Assembly: GCA_903813345.2 (NCBI GenBank)
Contig: CAIIXF020000009.1
Span: 27,688,740-27,752,739 of the forward strand
Direction: 5' to 3'
From: Owenia fusiformis
Taxonomy: Eukaryota; Annelida; Polychaeta; Sabellida; Oweniidae
DNA length: 64,000 nucleotides
This document shows positions 39,195 through 51,400 of this stretch, in pieces. The translations under genes and the position numbers were made by a program. How positions within the stretch are numbered: position 1 is the first letter of the stretch; every line of letters starts with the position of its first letter. The notes under the pieces were generated by a model, which saw only the letters and a list, made by a program, of their open reading frames with translations, searched no databases and was not told the DNA's origin.

Positions 39195-42100
39195 ATAGTT
39201 TATGGAGATTAAAGTCTTTGAATAACACTTGAAAGCTGTCTCAAGTATTTTTCCACTCTTTGCTTTAACCTTAAAACCTTAATACTGGTACTTAAAACTT
39301 TTTGTAGTTATATTTCATGGCAGCCATTTTGACAAATCTGAAGTTTGTAAAATAAACTACCGAGAAAAGTAGTACTGAACGTATATAGACTAAAGTCCCC
39401 GTTTTTTTGGTACAGAAATGACATTTTAGAAAAACTATTGTAATTGCACAGATAATAGTGAAAACTATAACAACCCTTTTGACCAATCAAAATTGAGTAT
39501 CAAGATTGTTGTTATCTAAAAACCTGATTGCCATGGAATATTCTAACTTCCTCAGTGTGGTAGCACAACCTAGTTAAGAGTCAAGTCAAAAAATTACGGA
39601 TAATTTTCATGAAAAGTGCTTTTACCTCATTGCCAAAACATAATTTTTTGTCTATTGACGAAAGTCATTTTTGACTTGACACTTTGGCATATGCTTTTTT
39701 CATATCATGTAGCAGATTTATTACTAAAACACAGCCCCAAATGCTTGGATTGCACTGTTAATATAACAAATGTCTCATCAAACATATTTATATATGATAA
39801 TATTCTGGAAAAATTGAATATGATTCATGATCTGCAATAAGAATGTGATATCAGTTCTTTATTTTGTATATTTGAGATACACAAGGAGGGACTGAAGTTC
39901 CCATGAATATGTTATCTTTTTCTAAATGCTTTTTAGTCTTAATTGTACAGTAAAACCTGTATATCTGAATCCCTCTGTAATCTGAATACCTCTCAATATG
40001 AACACTTTCCAGTCCCCCATTGACTCCTCTGTTGAGGAAACCTTGATTGTGAACATATGCTATTCTTGACACTTGCGGTCGGTGGCGGTGATGTTCGGAT
40101 AGACAGGTTTTACTGTATCTCCAATTTACGTTAAAAATCATATCAAACACATGTAAATTATAAAGGGCCTCGTACAAGCTTGAACGAGGCTTGAAAATTA
40201 AAAGTAAGTATGGGCAAAAAGAGCATACTCCTCGTATGGGCCCTGATGTAATTCGCCTGTGTAGAATTGTTTACATTACATTTTTGTAGTAAGAAATAAT
40301 AAAAAATAATATTTTATGGATGGTGCAAGAAAGACCATGTTGCAATAAACCATTTGTGCCATCTATTGGTGATGATGTCATTCTTAGTTTAGGGGCAGAA
40401 ATATGATGAACTAACTGTTATTTTGTTAAATAATTTCGTTAAAAATTGCTACCATCAAAGTATGACATCATCAATCCAACCAATAATATACCTTTGTTTC
40501 CTTGGTTGACCAAAGTAGGTCAGGATTTATTGGAAAGGTCTTTTCAATAACTGGTTGTGCAGTAAGATATACATGTATAATGTACCATAAAGAGTGACAT
40601 GTATGGTATTTCTCTAAATGTTACATGGATAGTTAAGGTAGATCAGTATGATGAGATTCATGATAAAATTTAACCATAATTGATGAAAATTTTGGCCCTA
40701 AATCTCTCTAAGCATGCTCCAAATTATGAAAAACTGCATGATTTTGAAAGAATTTTTGGCTATGGGTCAGTTTTGTAGAATTAAATCAGAATATTTCAAT
40801 TAGATGTTGACATTTCCCCAATGTTTGAGAAAATGTTGCCAAATGTTGAAGGTGTAAAAGTAATCAACCTTGAATACTGACACCATACACGATTTTGATA
40901 AAATTGTCTTGCCTTCTGCTAATTAATGAAACCTGAGAATATGTAATGCAAAAAGATATTTACTTTTTGGTTGGTCCAAGTGGCATTCAGATGAGACAGG
41001 CTTTACTGTATGTTGCTTTACTGTTATACATATTGTATATATTATGATTGTTAAAAGCTTAAAAAGTATGAGTGGCTACTTTATATAAAAATAAATTCAA
41101 GTTGTATATGTTACGATATGTTATAGATTTATATATTATATATATATTACAAGGTAATAGAGAATAGTATACAGGTATACAGATTATTTATGAGATTTAG
41201 TTTCCTAGCTTATTTAAGAAAAAAAATACATGTATTGTATTGCAAACATTCAAAGTAGATTTTTCTTTATTACCAGTATATTATTTGCATTTGAAAAATC
41301 ATGTATTTTCTTTGTTGTGTACTGTGTAGACCCAGTGAATGTGTATTAACTGAAAAGCTATGACATCCTTTCAAACATAATTTATGTAGACATAAGTCTT
41401 GTTCTATGAATTGGTAAATATAGTGTATGTTTTACTGCGAATTGCATAGAACCAAATTGGATAAAATGGAGATATTCATCTGAAAAGTAATGTTGAATCC
41501 ATTAATTCATGTTATGATATAAGATTGATATTCAGTATTTACACCATATCAACAGGGTACAAGGTTGGCATTCAAGCATTTTTGGATGTTTTAAAAGCTT
41601 TCTAACTTTAATCAAGCTGTTCAACATTTAGCTGTATGTTTTTCATTTAGCTGTATGTTCTACAGTTAGGTTTATGCTTTACATATATTGCTGTATGTTC
41701 TTCATTTACCTTCATGTTCCGCATTTAGCTGTATGTTCTACATTTTCTGTAAACTGGTTGCATTACTGAGGGACATCTTGTAAAGTGAGTTTATACTTCT
41801 AATGAGAGAATGTAATGAGATAATATGTAAAAATGTAAAAGGATTAACTAGGCTCGCATCAAGTCTCTGGCACCCCCCCCCCCCCCCTTATCAACATCCC
41901 ATTCTTGAGTAAGGTTGAGGTGAATGCATGTGGGAGGGGGTCACAAGGACATGGTGCAAGACTATAACCAGACTTTAAAAACACATATTGTGATAAAGAG
42001 TGCTTTCTTATAAGTTCCAATTGGTGATTAATTTAATATATATGAGATAGGCATACATGTATAGGTCTTTTCAACAATATAATACTGTATCATCAGATTA

Positions 42101-42215
42101 CTTAGATGTGCAATTGCCGCTTTTTGTAGACTATTTACAATGCTTCATTATACATGTTATATATTTACTTGGGTATGGTTCTTTGTATTATGCTCAATAA
42201 ACTTTGTAAAAAATG
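39195..42215 (+). other. 3' UTR of TEX2 form B
   Basis: AT-rich with no coding signal. AATAAA at 42196-42201 is followed by GT-rich sequence, a good polyadenylation context. It includes the pogo-like MITE at 39948-40115, a poly-C run at 41872-41887 and a degenerate array of about 22 bp (ATTTAGCTGTATGTTC) at 41610-41750. Confidence 0.45.
39948..40115. mobile_element. Pogo/Tigger-like MITE, TA flanked
   Basis: 168 bp with ends CAGTAAAACCTGTATATCTG and (inverted) CAGTAAAACCTGTCTATCCG, flanked by TA at both sides. This end sequence strongly resembles pogo-class transposon termini. No coding capacity. Confidence 0.78.
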
Positions 42216-43119
42216 AATTGAAGTTTTGTGTGTTAATTTATGTATTGTTGGTTTGAAAGACATCCTTTGTAGAAAGGGCAGAATGACATCTAAGAATATT
42301 GTAAATAGTAATTCAACATCTCAAAAGATGGCGACTTTGAGCTGGGTTTTAACAATCTTCATGTTGAAAACCCACAATCCAAGATATCAGTCTGAAATAG
42401 TTTGCCTAATCGTACAGGGCTCTGTCAGTGTACACACATACTATTCGTCTCTAAATTTAGTTCTCCAAGATTTAAAAATTTCTGTAGTGTACTTGAAGTA
42501 CATTGAGGTTTTAAATAGGGAGGGACTGTTTATTGCGTTTATCCAGAGAGATAGGACATCTTCACAAGGGACCTGGGCGAGGTATCATATCCCTCTGGAT
42601 AAACACAATGTACAATCCTTCTTTAGGTATAATATATGACAATGTATACAGGGTATCAGCTTCAGATTAATATTTTCATTAATTGGATGATACTCAGACA
42701 GCCATACAAAAATATTGGTGTTGTAAAGCAAATATCCATCTTTAAAAGGTCAGTTTCTTCATACATCATGATAATAGGGTACTTTCCAGATTATATTGCT
42801 ATCAGATTGCATGCGATATTAATTCAACAAAAGGAAGTACTTCTAAAGGAAGTAGTCTCTTATGCTATGATAAAAGCTTCTAATCAGACCTGACAATACT
42901 GAGTTTGCTTGATGTTATAGCTGAGGGAAGGGGCTATAATGCTTTGTAAAATGTCATAATCATGTGGCATGTATTCATCTTTGCCAGTGTTCAGTTCTCT
43001 TCGAATATTTTCAAGAATTTATAATTCTCATCCTAATTAATCATTTTACTTTATTCAGTATATATGTATAGCTTTCATATTTTCAGATATTTGTGTTCAA
43101 GTCTACCGATTGTTTAATC

Positions 43120-43845
43120 TCTTGACTACCCAGAGTGATGAGATATCTCTTGACTACCCAGAGTGATGAGATATCTCATCACCTTAGAAATGACCTTGAA
43201 ACCTTGAGTGTTGAGAAACTCAGTCACAAAATTTTTCACAAAAATTGCTCTAATTTGGACAAATCAAAGTGTTTTAAAAAGTGTAGAAATGATCCCTGCC
43301 AACTAATAGCACTAAATTGAGCATCACCTGTTGAATATGTATGAAGTAAAATCAAATGTTGGCAAAAATGAGAAATTCCCTGGTTTTAAACCCAATTTTA
43401 TAATGCCTGGGTCACATATGCTTCGATCCATCGGCCGGCGCCTGGCCGATTGAGTGTTTTGTTCAATATCGTATTCAATTTTGAACAAAATACTCAATCG
43501 CCCAGGCGCCGTAGTGTAAATCGGAGCAAAGGTGACCAAGGCATAACCTGGGATTCAAGAGGTAAAGTAACATACCATTATGAATCAAAAAATATTTCTG
43601 GTTATTAACCTCTTGAATTCCAGTCTCTAAAATCTGTTTGAAACCAGTGCTCAATTTAGTGTTGGCAGAGATCACTTCTATACATTTTAAAATATTTTTT
43701 TATGTAAATTGGATGAAAATGAAAATAACAACAGCAATTTTATCAAGTAGCCAACATTTTTGTGACAGATTATCTCGTCAATCTAGGTTTCAAGGTCATT
43801 TCTTAGGGAACTAAAAATTTTGTCACTCCGAGTGGTCTTGATAAG
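43120..43845. mobile_element. Foldback element interrupted by a MITE
   Basis: The left half (TAGAAATGACCTTGAAACC at 43185; CCTGCCAACTAATAGCACTA then AATTGAGCA near 43296-43325) reappears inverted on the right (TGCTCAATTTAGTGTTGGCA at about 43649; GGTTTCAAGGTCATTTCTTA at 43786). A 28-bp tandem duplication (CTTGACTACCCAGAGTGATG) starts the left arm. The palindromic MITE occupies the loop. Confidence 0.7.
43402..43545. mobile_element. Palindromic MITE, copy 3
   Basis: Ends AATGCCTGGGTCACAT and GGTGACCAAGGCATA. It occupies the centre of a larger foldback structure (43120-43845), apparently inserted into its loop. Confidence 0.82.
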
Positions 43846-45035
43846 GACGAGGACTTCAGCTAAAAACCCTATAAGGTATTGGATCTGAAAATCAATTGTT
43901 TTGCTTAGATTTATGGAGTTCTCACAATATATTAAGCAATTGACTCATTTGGAGAAATGGACCCCAGACCAAATCTTCATCCTCCAAATGCAGGGCTTCA
44001 AATACAGGTACATCCAGGGGTCAGTTTTTGGAATTGCATAACTTACAATTTGTTCAACACATCTTTATGAAACATTTAACACAACTCATAATATGATTTT
44101 TAAGTAGTACAGCTTGAAACCAAAAACGGTTCCTAGTGCTTATTTTATTTGATATTTACTTTTTTCCACTAGGTAGTATACATTGTCATTGCTATTTATA
44201 TCACACTGGATAAAGACTTAAGACACGAGAGGCATATAGAACACTGCCCCCTGAGCACTCTAGTACACATTGTGGAAGAGATAGGTACCCATATGGGACA
44301 TTAAAAACATGATACAGATCATATGTTTCCAATTACATGGTACATACATGTACATCATTGCATTTGACTACTACATACTAATAATAACTCTGCTACTACA
44401 CCATGGCAACTGTGCATGCTTCAATATGTATTCCACACCCACTCATATGAGAGCACTGGACATTTAGTGTATTTTTTTCGATTTTTTTCAGTTTTATATT
44501 AATAATATTTTTTGGTATATATCATATCATGGTGAATGGAGGTGTTGCATCTCGCAAGTAAAACAGCTCCGTTAATTATTTTAATAATAATAAGTAAAGC
44601 ATACACTTGAAAGACTCACTATCGCCGACACTTCCACATGAAGTTTGAATTAAAAATATACAATACAATGTGTGCCTGGCTTCTTTGAAGCAAATAGCAC
44701 CATAAAATTAGCCTTGCATTCAGATTATTATGTCATATTATATTTACGTACTTGGAATGCTGCGTCTCTCAGCCGTAAGCTCCAACAATACTGCCCCGTA
44801 GACCGGGATCAGAGATCAAACAGATTGCATGGGATAATGACCCTTTAAATGCTAAGTTATAATAAAAAGTTGCTCATCATTACATGTTAATGTTATAAAC
44901 GACATACATTATTGTTTTTGTTTGTTTTGTAGTTTTTTTATTGTTTATTTGTGTTCCGTCGGCTTGGTAGTCCGATAGATGAATAGTTGAATGTTTCTAC
45001 TGTATTAGAGTTCAGTTGTCAGCAGTGATATAAGA

Positions 45036-45464
45036 CTACATAGACTGCCCTCCTAAAAGGTTTTCTGTCAAGAGGTTGTGGTGGTTATCATCCCAGAGAC
45101 CACCTCCCCCCATACTCCCTCCCCACATACCCCCCTGAAGCCCAAAGCTGCTGCCGTTCCACTGGCCAGGATCCTTGCCTCCACCCCACATGCTGTTCCG
45201 ACCAGCATTAATCGCTGATGGCGCTGTAGCGGTGGGGGCAAGGGAATTCTGCATCTCAACATATTTCTGAGCATCTCCTTCCGTCACAACCTCTGCCTGG
45301 ATACTACTGCCTCCAAGTGGACAATTATTTAATGCTTTTTGTGCCTTCATAGCCTCATCCAGTGAAGCGTAGCACACGAGTGCGTGCCCATAACTCAAAT
45401 TGGGGAAAAATTGGCGTACTAGACCGTGTTGTGCACATAATGCCTTCAGTGTGTTGCCATCGAA
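45036..45464 (-). CDS. TNRC6: TNRC6 last exon: RRM and C-terminal silencing tail
   Basis: After acceptor CTGTTTCAG it encodes FDGNTLKALCAQHG...YGHALVCYASLDEAMKAQKAL, the RRM as in vertebrate TNRC6. Then comes a Gly/Trp/Met tail (MWGGGKDPGQWNGSSFG, WGGSMGGGGLWDD) and LLGGQSM, stop TAG. The terminal LLGG-S matches the family end. Confidence 0.93.
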   Translation of the reverse strand, partial: FDGNTLKALCAQHGLVRQFFPNLSYGHALVCYASLDEAMKAQKALNNCPLGGSSIQAEVVTEGDAQKYVEMQNSLAPTATAPSAINAGRNSMWGGGKDPGQWNGSSFGLQGGMWGGSMGGGGLWDDNHHNLLTENLLGGQSM

Positions 45465-48400
45465 CTGAAACAGATCAGACATAACAGATAATCACAAAGG
45501 TTAATATACATTGAATAAGGACACATGAATCAGGATTGTGACGCATGAATAAGGACTTCTTGCACTTAGGCGACATACATCTCATACATTTCACTCAAAA
45601 TTCTACACACAATTGTTTTCATTCACTGGGTGCAATAATTCTTCAAAGATTCTCCACCTCTACAATGACCATTTTGCCAAGAAAGTTGAATCAGTGAGTG
45701 ATCTCTGTGAAGCAATTAACAAAATGAATTAACACACACATACAGAGAACTATAGCATAAAGCCATCTTTTGTGCAGAAAGTGTAGAAAGTAATTGTGAA
45801 ATATTTGAGGGACACATGAATAAAGCAACCAACTATTTAATATATTCAATTGTTTGACATTGACTTACAACATGTAAAATAAGAGTTCAATGAAATGTCA
45901 ATCACAAAACTACAGATACAGGCAATGACATAATAATACAATACATAAAAATTTTACAATCTTCTTTTTTGATTCTAAAACTGTTGTGTGTTGAGGATGA
46001 GGTAATAATTCAGACTCATAATAATAAAGGCAACAAACACTCCATTTAAACATTTACTGAATGCGTTTAATAAACTTCAACATACTGTTGTGCTTTAGAT
46101 TGAGTGATAAGTACTGCAACAACTGATGCAATTGAGAAAATGAGTCTTAACACTACAAGTGATTGCATTAAGTTTTTATTCAGTATTTTCAAAATCTACG
46201 TCATATTTAACAAACATATCTTATCCTGGCAGTCAACTTTTCGTATTTTACATATCTACATTATGTAAAATTATAAATGAAAGTTCACATATTCAGGTTT
46301 TTAAGGGCCTTGTGCCAGAAGTCAAACTAAACTACCTTTACTAAGCGTATTGCATAATATAAAGCAGGCAAGTGTATTTCAAGACAAGACCCTAGAAAAA
46401 CACTAAATTAGAAACAATGACTGCCAAGATCCCGTAAGATTCTACGCAAAGTGGGCATTAGTGACAGAAGCACCCTAAAATTAGCTACCAAGCCAAAGTT
46501 CAGGACTCGTGTACAATCGGTGTTTGAATAATAAATGCATGAAAATATGCTCATTAGTCAAGATTGCAAACCCGCCTAGAAAGATGGTTAGCACACAGCA
46601 TAATTTCTAGCAAATCTCTACAACCATTTTTAGGTACAATTACAATCTGCGGTGAAAAGTAAGGCAGTATTAAGAAAACACGAATTTCGTATGAACTAGG
46701 TTAGAATTTCTCTAATAGAGCGTTAGAAATGAATTCACTCTATAGTTAAAAAGAGCAGAAATCAGAAATAGGATAAATCCACGTGATAGATCAATTAGCG
46801 TAAATCAAGCTGAAGAAATTAAAGGGGAGTAAAATGGGTGAGAGTATTTGCTAGAAGAGCTGTATGAGACTGCGAAGTGAGTAAGCTCTCACATTGTAGT
46901 CTGTAACGTCATCTTTAGGGGCTGTTCAGTCATTGCCAGTTGTTTGGTGAATTAGGGCTTACTTGAGCTGACAGGTTGCTCATCACCATCCAGCCAAGAT
47001 TGTTGTTATTATACATTGAACCAGAGCTGCTCACTAAAAGTACAAATAAGAACAAATAAGGAATACAGAATGAGAAAAAATAAACAGAACAGAATACATG
47101 AACAAACGAAAATCTTTGTAATGGCTATTGTATTTCTCTCTGTAACATTCAATGTAAAAATCTTATAATTAAGATCTCATTTATAAAATATCTTAATATC
47201 TTATATTTATTTAAGAGTATGTTCAATTTCTATTAAGTTTAAAACGGTAATTATAAGCATAACATTAGAATAAAGGGATCTAATATAGTGAATACCTGGT
47301 TGGAAAGCAGATCTTTCTCCTGGAGCCCAAGATTCGCTGCGATTCAAACCAGGGCGACTATTCTTGCCCCCAAGTCCTGGAGGTGGGCGGGCTGGAGCAG
47401 CGCTTGCTTTGCTAGTAGCATTCCAGGGAGATGTAGATGAAGGTGCATCTCCTGTGCTCCAAGATGTTGCAGAAGATGTGCTTAGTGAGCGCCCACTGCT
47501 AAATGACTGCGTGGCAGAGGTGCCCATGGTGGTCTTGTTTAGTAGAGACTGGATCGATTCTTCTTTGGGTGTAGCAACACTGTAGCTACTTGCGATACTT
47601 CCTGGTGTCATGTTTGGGTCATCCTCAATCGTCTTAAAGCCTGCCCATGGCTTCCCTGGAACAAACTCTGCTATCATGTCATCTGCTTCCGCGTTGGCGG
47701 GAGATTCAAGTTTGGGATCTGTTTCTGATTGGCTGGTACTTGTAATGGCACTAGATGTTGGCCAATTAGAACTGCTGCTGGTCGATGTCGACCAAGGGTT
47801 ATCGCCCCCGACAGAGGGCAGCTCCGGAATCTTGGACTGCAAATTAGGTGTGGAATGCGATTGATGGATTGGTAGTTTTGATCCGGGTGCTTTATTGAGG
47901 CCGGCACCTTCGTCTTTCTCTGGAGATGGGAGCTTCCACATCTCCAGCCGAGATTTACTTTTTGGCTGAATATCGGCACCTATCTTGAGTTGAGATAGGT
48001 CTGATGGCAAGTTGGTGAGCACATCTTGCTTCATGGCTTGATTGCCCTGAGGCCCTTCTGGCTGTTGGGCCTGCGCAATGCTCTGTTGCTGACTGAGGAT
48101 CTGCTGTTTGATCTTCTGGATCATCAACATGATCTCCCCCAGCTGTTGTCGCTGCTGTTGCGGATTTGCATTCTTCTGCTGTTGCAGTATCTGCTGCTGT
48201 TGCAACAACCTCTGCAGAACAGCCTGCAGCTGTAACAGATGTTGCAGCATGGTTAACATCTGTGGAGTCAGCTGTTGATTCAACAGTGACTGGTTAATAA
48301 GGCCGGCCTGTACGGCCATACGTAGCTGCTGAACGATTTGGTTCTGCAGCTGTTGGTGAACCATTTGTGGGTTATTAAGTGGCGGTGGTTGCTGCATCTG

Positions 48401-51400
48401 GTTGCGCATGGCTGCCTGTTGCTGCTGTTGATTCTGAGGGGGGTTGTTGGCAGTGGGTTGCTGCTGCTGTTGCTGTTGAGCAAGTATCAACTTCTGCTGG
48501 AGGGAGGGATTAATACTGTGATTGGTGGGCATACTGAGACTAGGGTTCAGACTAGGACCTTTGACGGAATTGGCTTGTAGGTTGGTGAGTTGAGCATTGG
48601 TGGTTGTAGGAGTATTGTGCATAGAGCCAGGGATGACAGGCACATTGAACGAGTTGGCGTCGGTCTGAGTATCGGATATGTGATCGGCCAGTTGGTCCTG
48701 GAATGAAGTTGGCCGGCGTCCCGGAAGACCACCCAGCCCAGTCAAGTTTATTTCATCCTTGTTAGCACCGTGGAGTAAGTCAGCTAAAAAACAACAATAA
48801 TTACATTCTTATTTTCTGATGCTGATGTTTTATAAGTCCTTGTGTTTTTTTCGTATTCAAACAGTTTCCTTACACTTTCTCCTTTTTCATATATTGCACA
48901 AAAAATTTAAAGTGAAAAAATTGGCCTCATGGAATCAGCTTATAAAATTTGAGCAAAATCAGACAAATAATATTTGAGTTATCAATAATTTCTTTTAATA
49001 TTAATGACTATCAATTGAGCGGCTACATTGAAAAATTCTTCTCCAACATAAGTCCTTTGCCTCCAAGGTCTGCATATTTAAATTTTTTTAACTGAACAAC
49101 TGGTATTTGATTTACCGCCTGGACATGAATGAACAGATATACAGAAGGATAATTAACTTATTAAGTATAATATAAATTCAACTTACCAATGGCACTCTCC
49201 AGGTTAAGATTATTGTTGATCAAAGCATGCTGGGCCTCATCTTTCTTAAAGCCCATCTCCATCAATTGCTGCAGCAGTTTTACTCTCATTTGAGGCTGTT
49301 TATTGTATGTCATAGCACCACCAGTCTGGAAAGTCAAAGCATTTATACATGAAAATGAGTGTTCTGTTCTGAATACTCTCATTTGAGGCTGTTTATTGTA
49401 TGTCATAGCACCACCAGTCTGGAAAGTCAAAGCATTTATACATGAAAATGAGTGTTCTGTTCTGAATACTCTCATTTGAGGCTGTTTATTGTATGTCATA
49501 GCACCACCAGTCTGGAAAGTCAAAGCATTTATACATGAAAATGAGTGTTCTGTTCTGAATACTCTCATTTGAGGCTGTTTATTGTATGTCATAGCACCAC
49601 CAGTCTGGAAAGTCAAAGCATTTATACATGAAAATGAGTGTTCTGTTCTGAATACTCTCATTTGAGGCTGTCTATTGTACGTCATAGCACCACCAGTCTG
49701 AAAAGTCAAAGCATTTATACATGAAAATGAGTGTTCTGTTCTGAATACTCTCATTTGAGGTTGTTTATTGTATGTCATAGCACCACCAGTCTGGAAAGTC
49801 AAAGCATTTATACATGAAATTGATTGTCATGAATATGATACTCTATTTTGTATTTCATTCCATTTTTTTGAAAAACTACAATAGTCTACAAAGGAATAAA
49901 CATGTTTAGTTTTTCACAAAAAAACAACATTTTATTAGTCTTCATATTTAATTCAGCAAATTGAGTATGTATTCAGGAAAGACTTAAACCAAGCATTTGA
50001 TTTAAGTATAAGACTAACTAATGTATCTTATTCATCCACATAAATTGCATCTAAATGTACATGTAGATGTAAATTCATGCATATACTGCAAATACATCCA
50101 ATTTATTGCAAATTGTTACAGATGCTGAACAAAAACTGCTAGACGCCAACTGTCGAACACCATCAACAAAAACAGTTGGGAGCAGGTACTTACAGGAAAT
50201 GAAGGCTTTCTGACTGGATTATTATCTCTGTTGTCCCAATTTGAGTTTGTGTTTGGTCTAGGACCAGGGGCACTGCTCCAGAGAGCAGACTTCTCAGCAT
50301 CACTGGTCCATTCACCCATGTCTGTGTCCTCATTCCAAGCTTTAGAACCACCCTCATTCCAGGAATTATTCTGAAGAAACAAATACAGAGCATGTTTTGA
50401 TTGGAGGAGAAAACCAGTCAACATTCAAAATCTTTAGTCTACTAGTCTGGCCAAAATTATTATTGAATTTCTACAAGACTCCTGGTACATTCAATCACGA
50501 TCGTTTTTTGTTTAGACTAAATTAAATGCTTTTTAAAATCATATCTCAAAATAGACATCATTGCCAATATTTGGTCAAGGACATTAGTTACTGAGTATTG
50601 ATAGTTCTATATTTTCAATGTTTAATTTCCAAACTTGTTTGAAATAACAAACTGAATTCTTAAGTTTAACTTACGCGCTTCTGGCCTGGGGCATTCCAAG
50701 ATCCATTGTCATTATCTCCCCATCCCTGAGGCTTGGGTCCTGAGGGTGCAGACTGCTGTCCTCCTGGCCCCCCAGTCCAGTGATTGTCCCCCCAGCCTCC
50801 TCCCTGGCCTGGTGCACCTTTCTGCTGAAATATGCACATTAAGGCTCTCAATATGTATATATAGAAACATGTTTTTAAGGGGAGACAAAAGTGTTAAAAC
50901 AATTACAAAATGGAGAATTCTAGAGTACAACTAGTCCCCAAAAAGTTATCTTACTTTTGAGGGAATCTTCACAAAAATAATAACATTAAATCAGTTCCAC
51001 AAGAATGAATCTGATAAATTGATGGTTCCACAGGCCATAAATGACATTCAAGATCTTAAATATATTGGTAACAAGTTTGTGGTTATGTTAGATATATGTC
51101 ATCCAATCAATCTCATATAAACATCAGATGCTAATGAATTACGTCGAATAATTCCAACAAATATGAGAATGTATTGTTGGAGCTACTAAGGGTTATGAGA
51201 ACAGCCATAAGTGTCTCACCTGCTGCCCTGTGGAGCCCCAGAGGGAGCCAGCCGCATCATTTGTTGGATTGTCTGGTCCAGTAGCATCACCCCAACCTCC
51301 ATTAGGTTTCTGTCCATTCATCCTATTATAATCCTCCATCTTACGGCCTGCCCCTGGTGGGCCTGGGGTCTGTGGGGTGGTAGGGGCACTGCTTTGACTT

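Larger units (their letters stand above)
42216..45035. other. Convergent intergenic region and TNRC6 3' UTR
   Basis: Minus-strand AATAAA signals at 44938-44943 and 44944-44949 (close to the TNRC6 stop) and at 44154-44159 are candidate polyadenylation sites. The foldback and MITE at 43120-43845 fill the middle. A 137-codon plus-strand ORF at 42226-42639 has no recognisable family and I do not call it. Confidence 0.4.

Noticed and set aside
42226-42639. 137-codon ORF on the plus strand
   Set aside because: No recognisable domain, no splice or conservation support, and it begins right after a polyadenylation signal; probably chance.
44755-44830. GC-richer patch as a possible noncoding RNA or exon near the TNRC6 3' end
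   Set aside because: No tRNA or snRNA folds or boxes recognised and no open frame; most likely UTR or intergenic.
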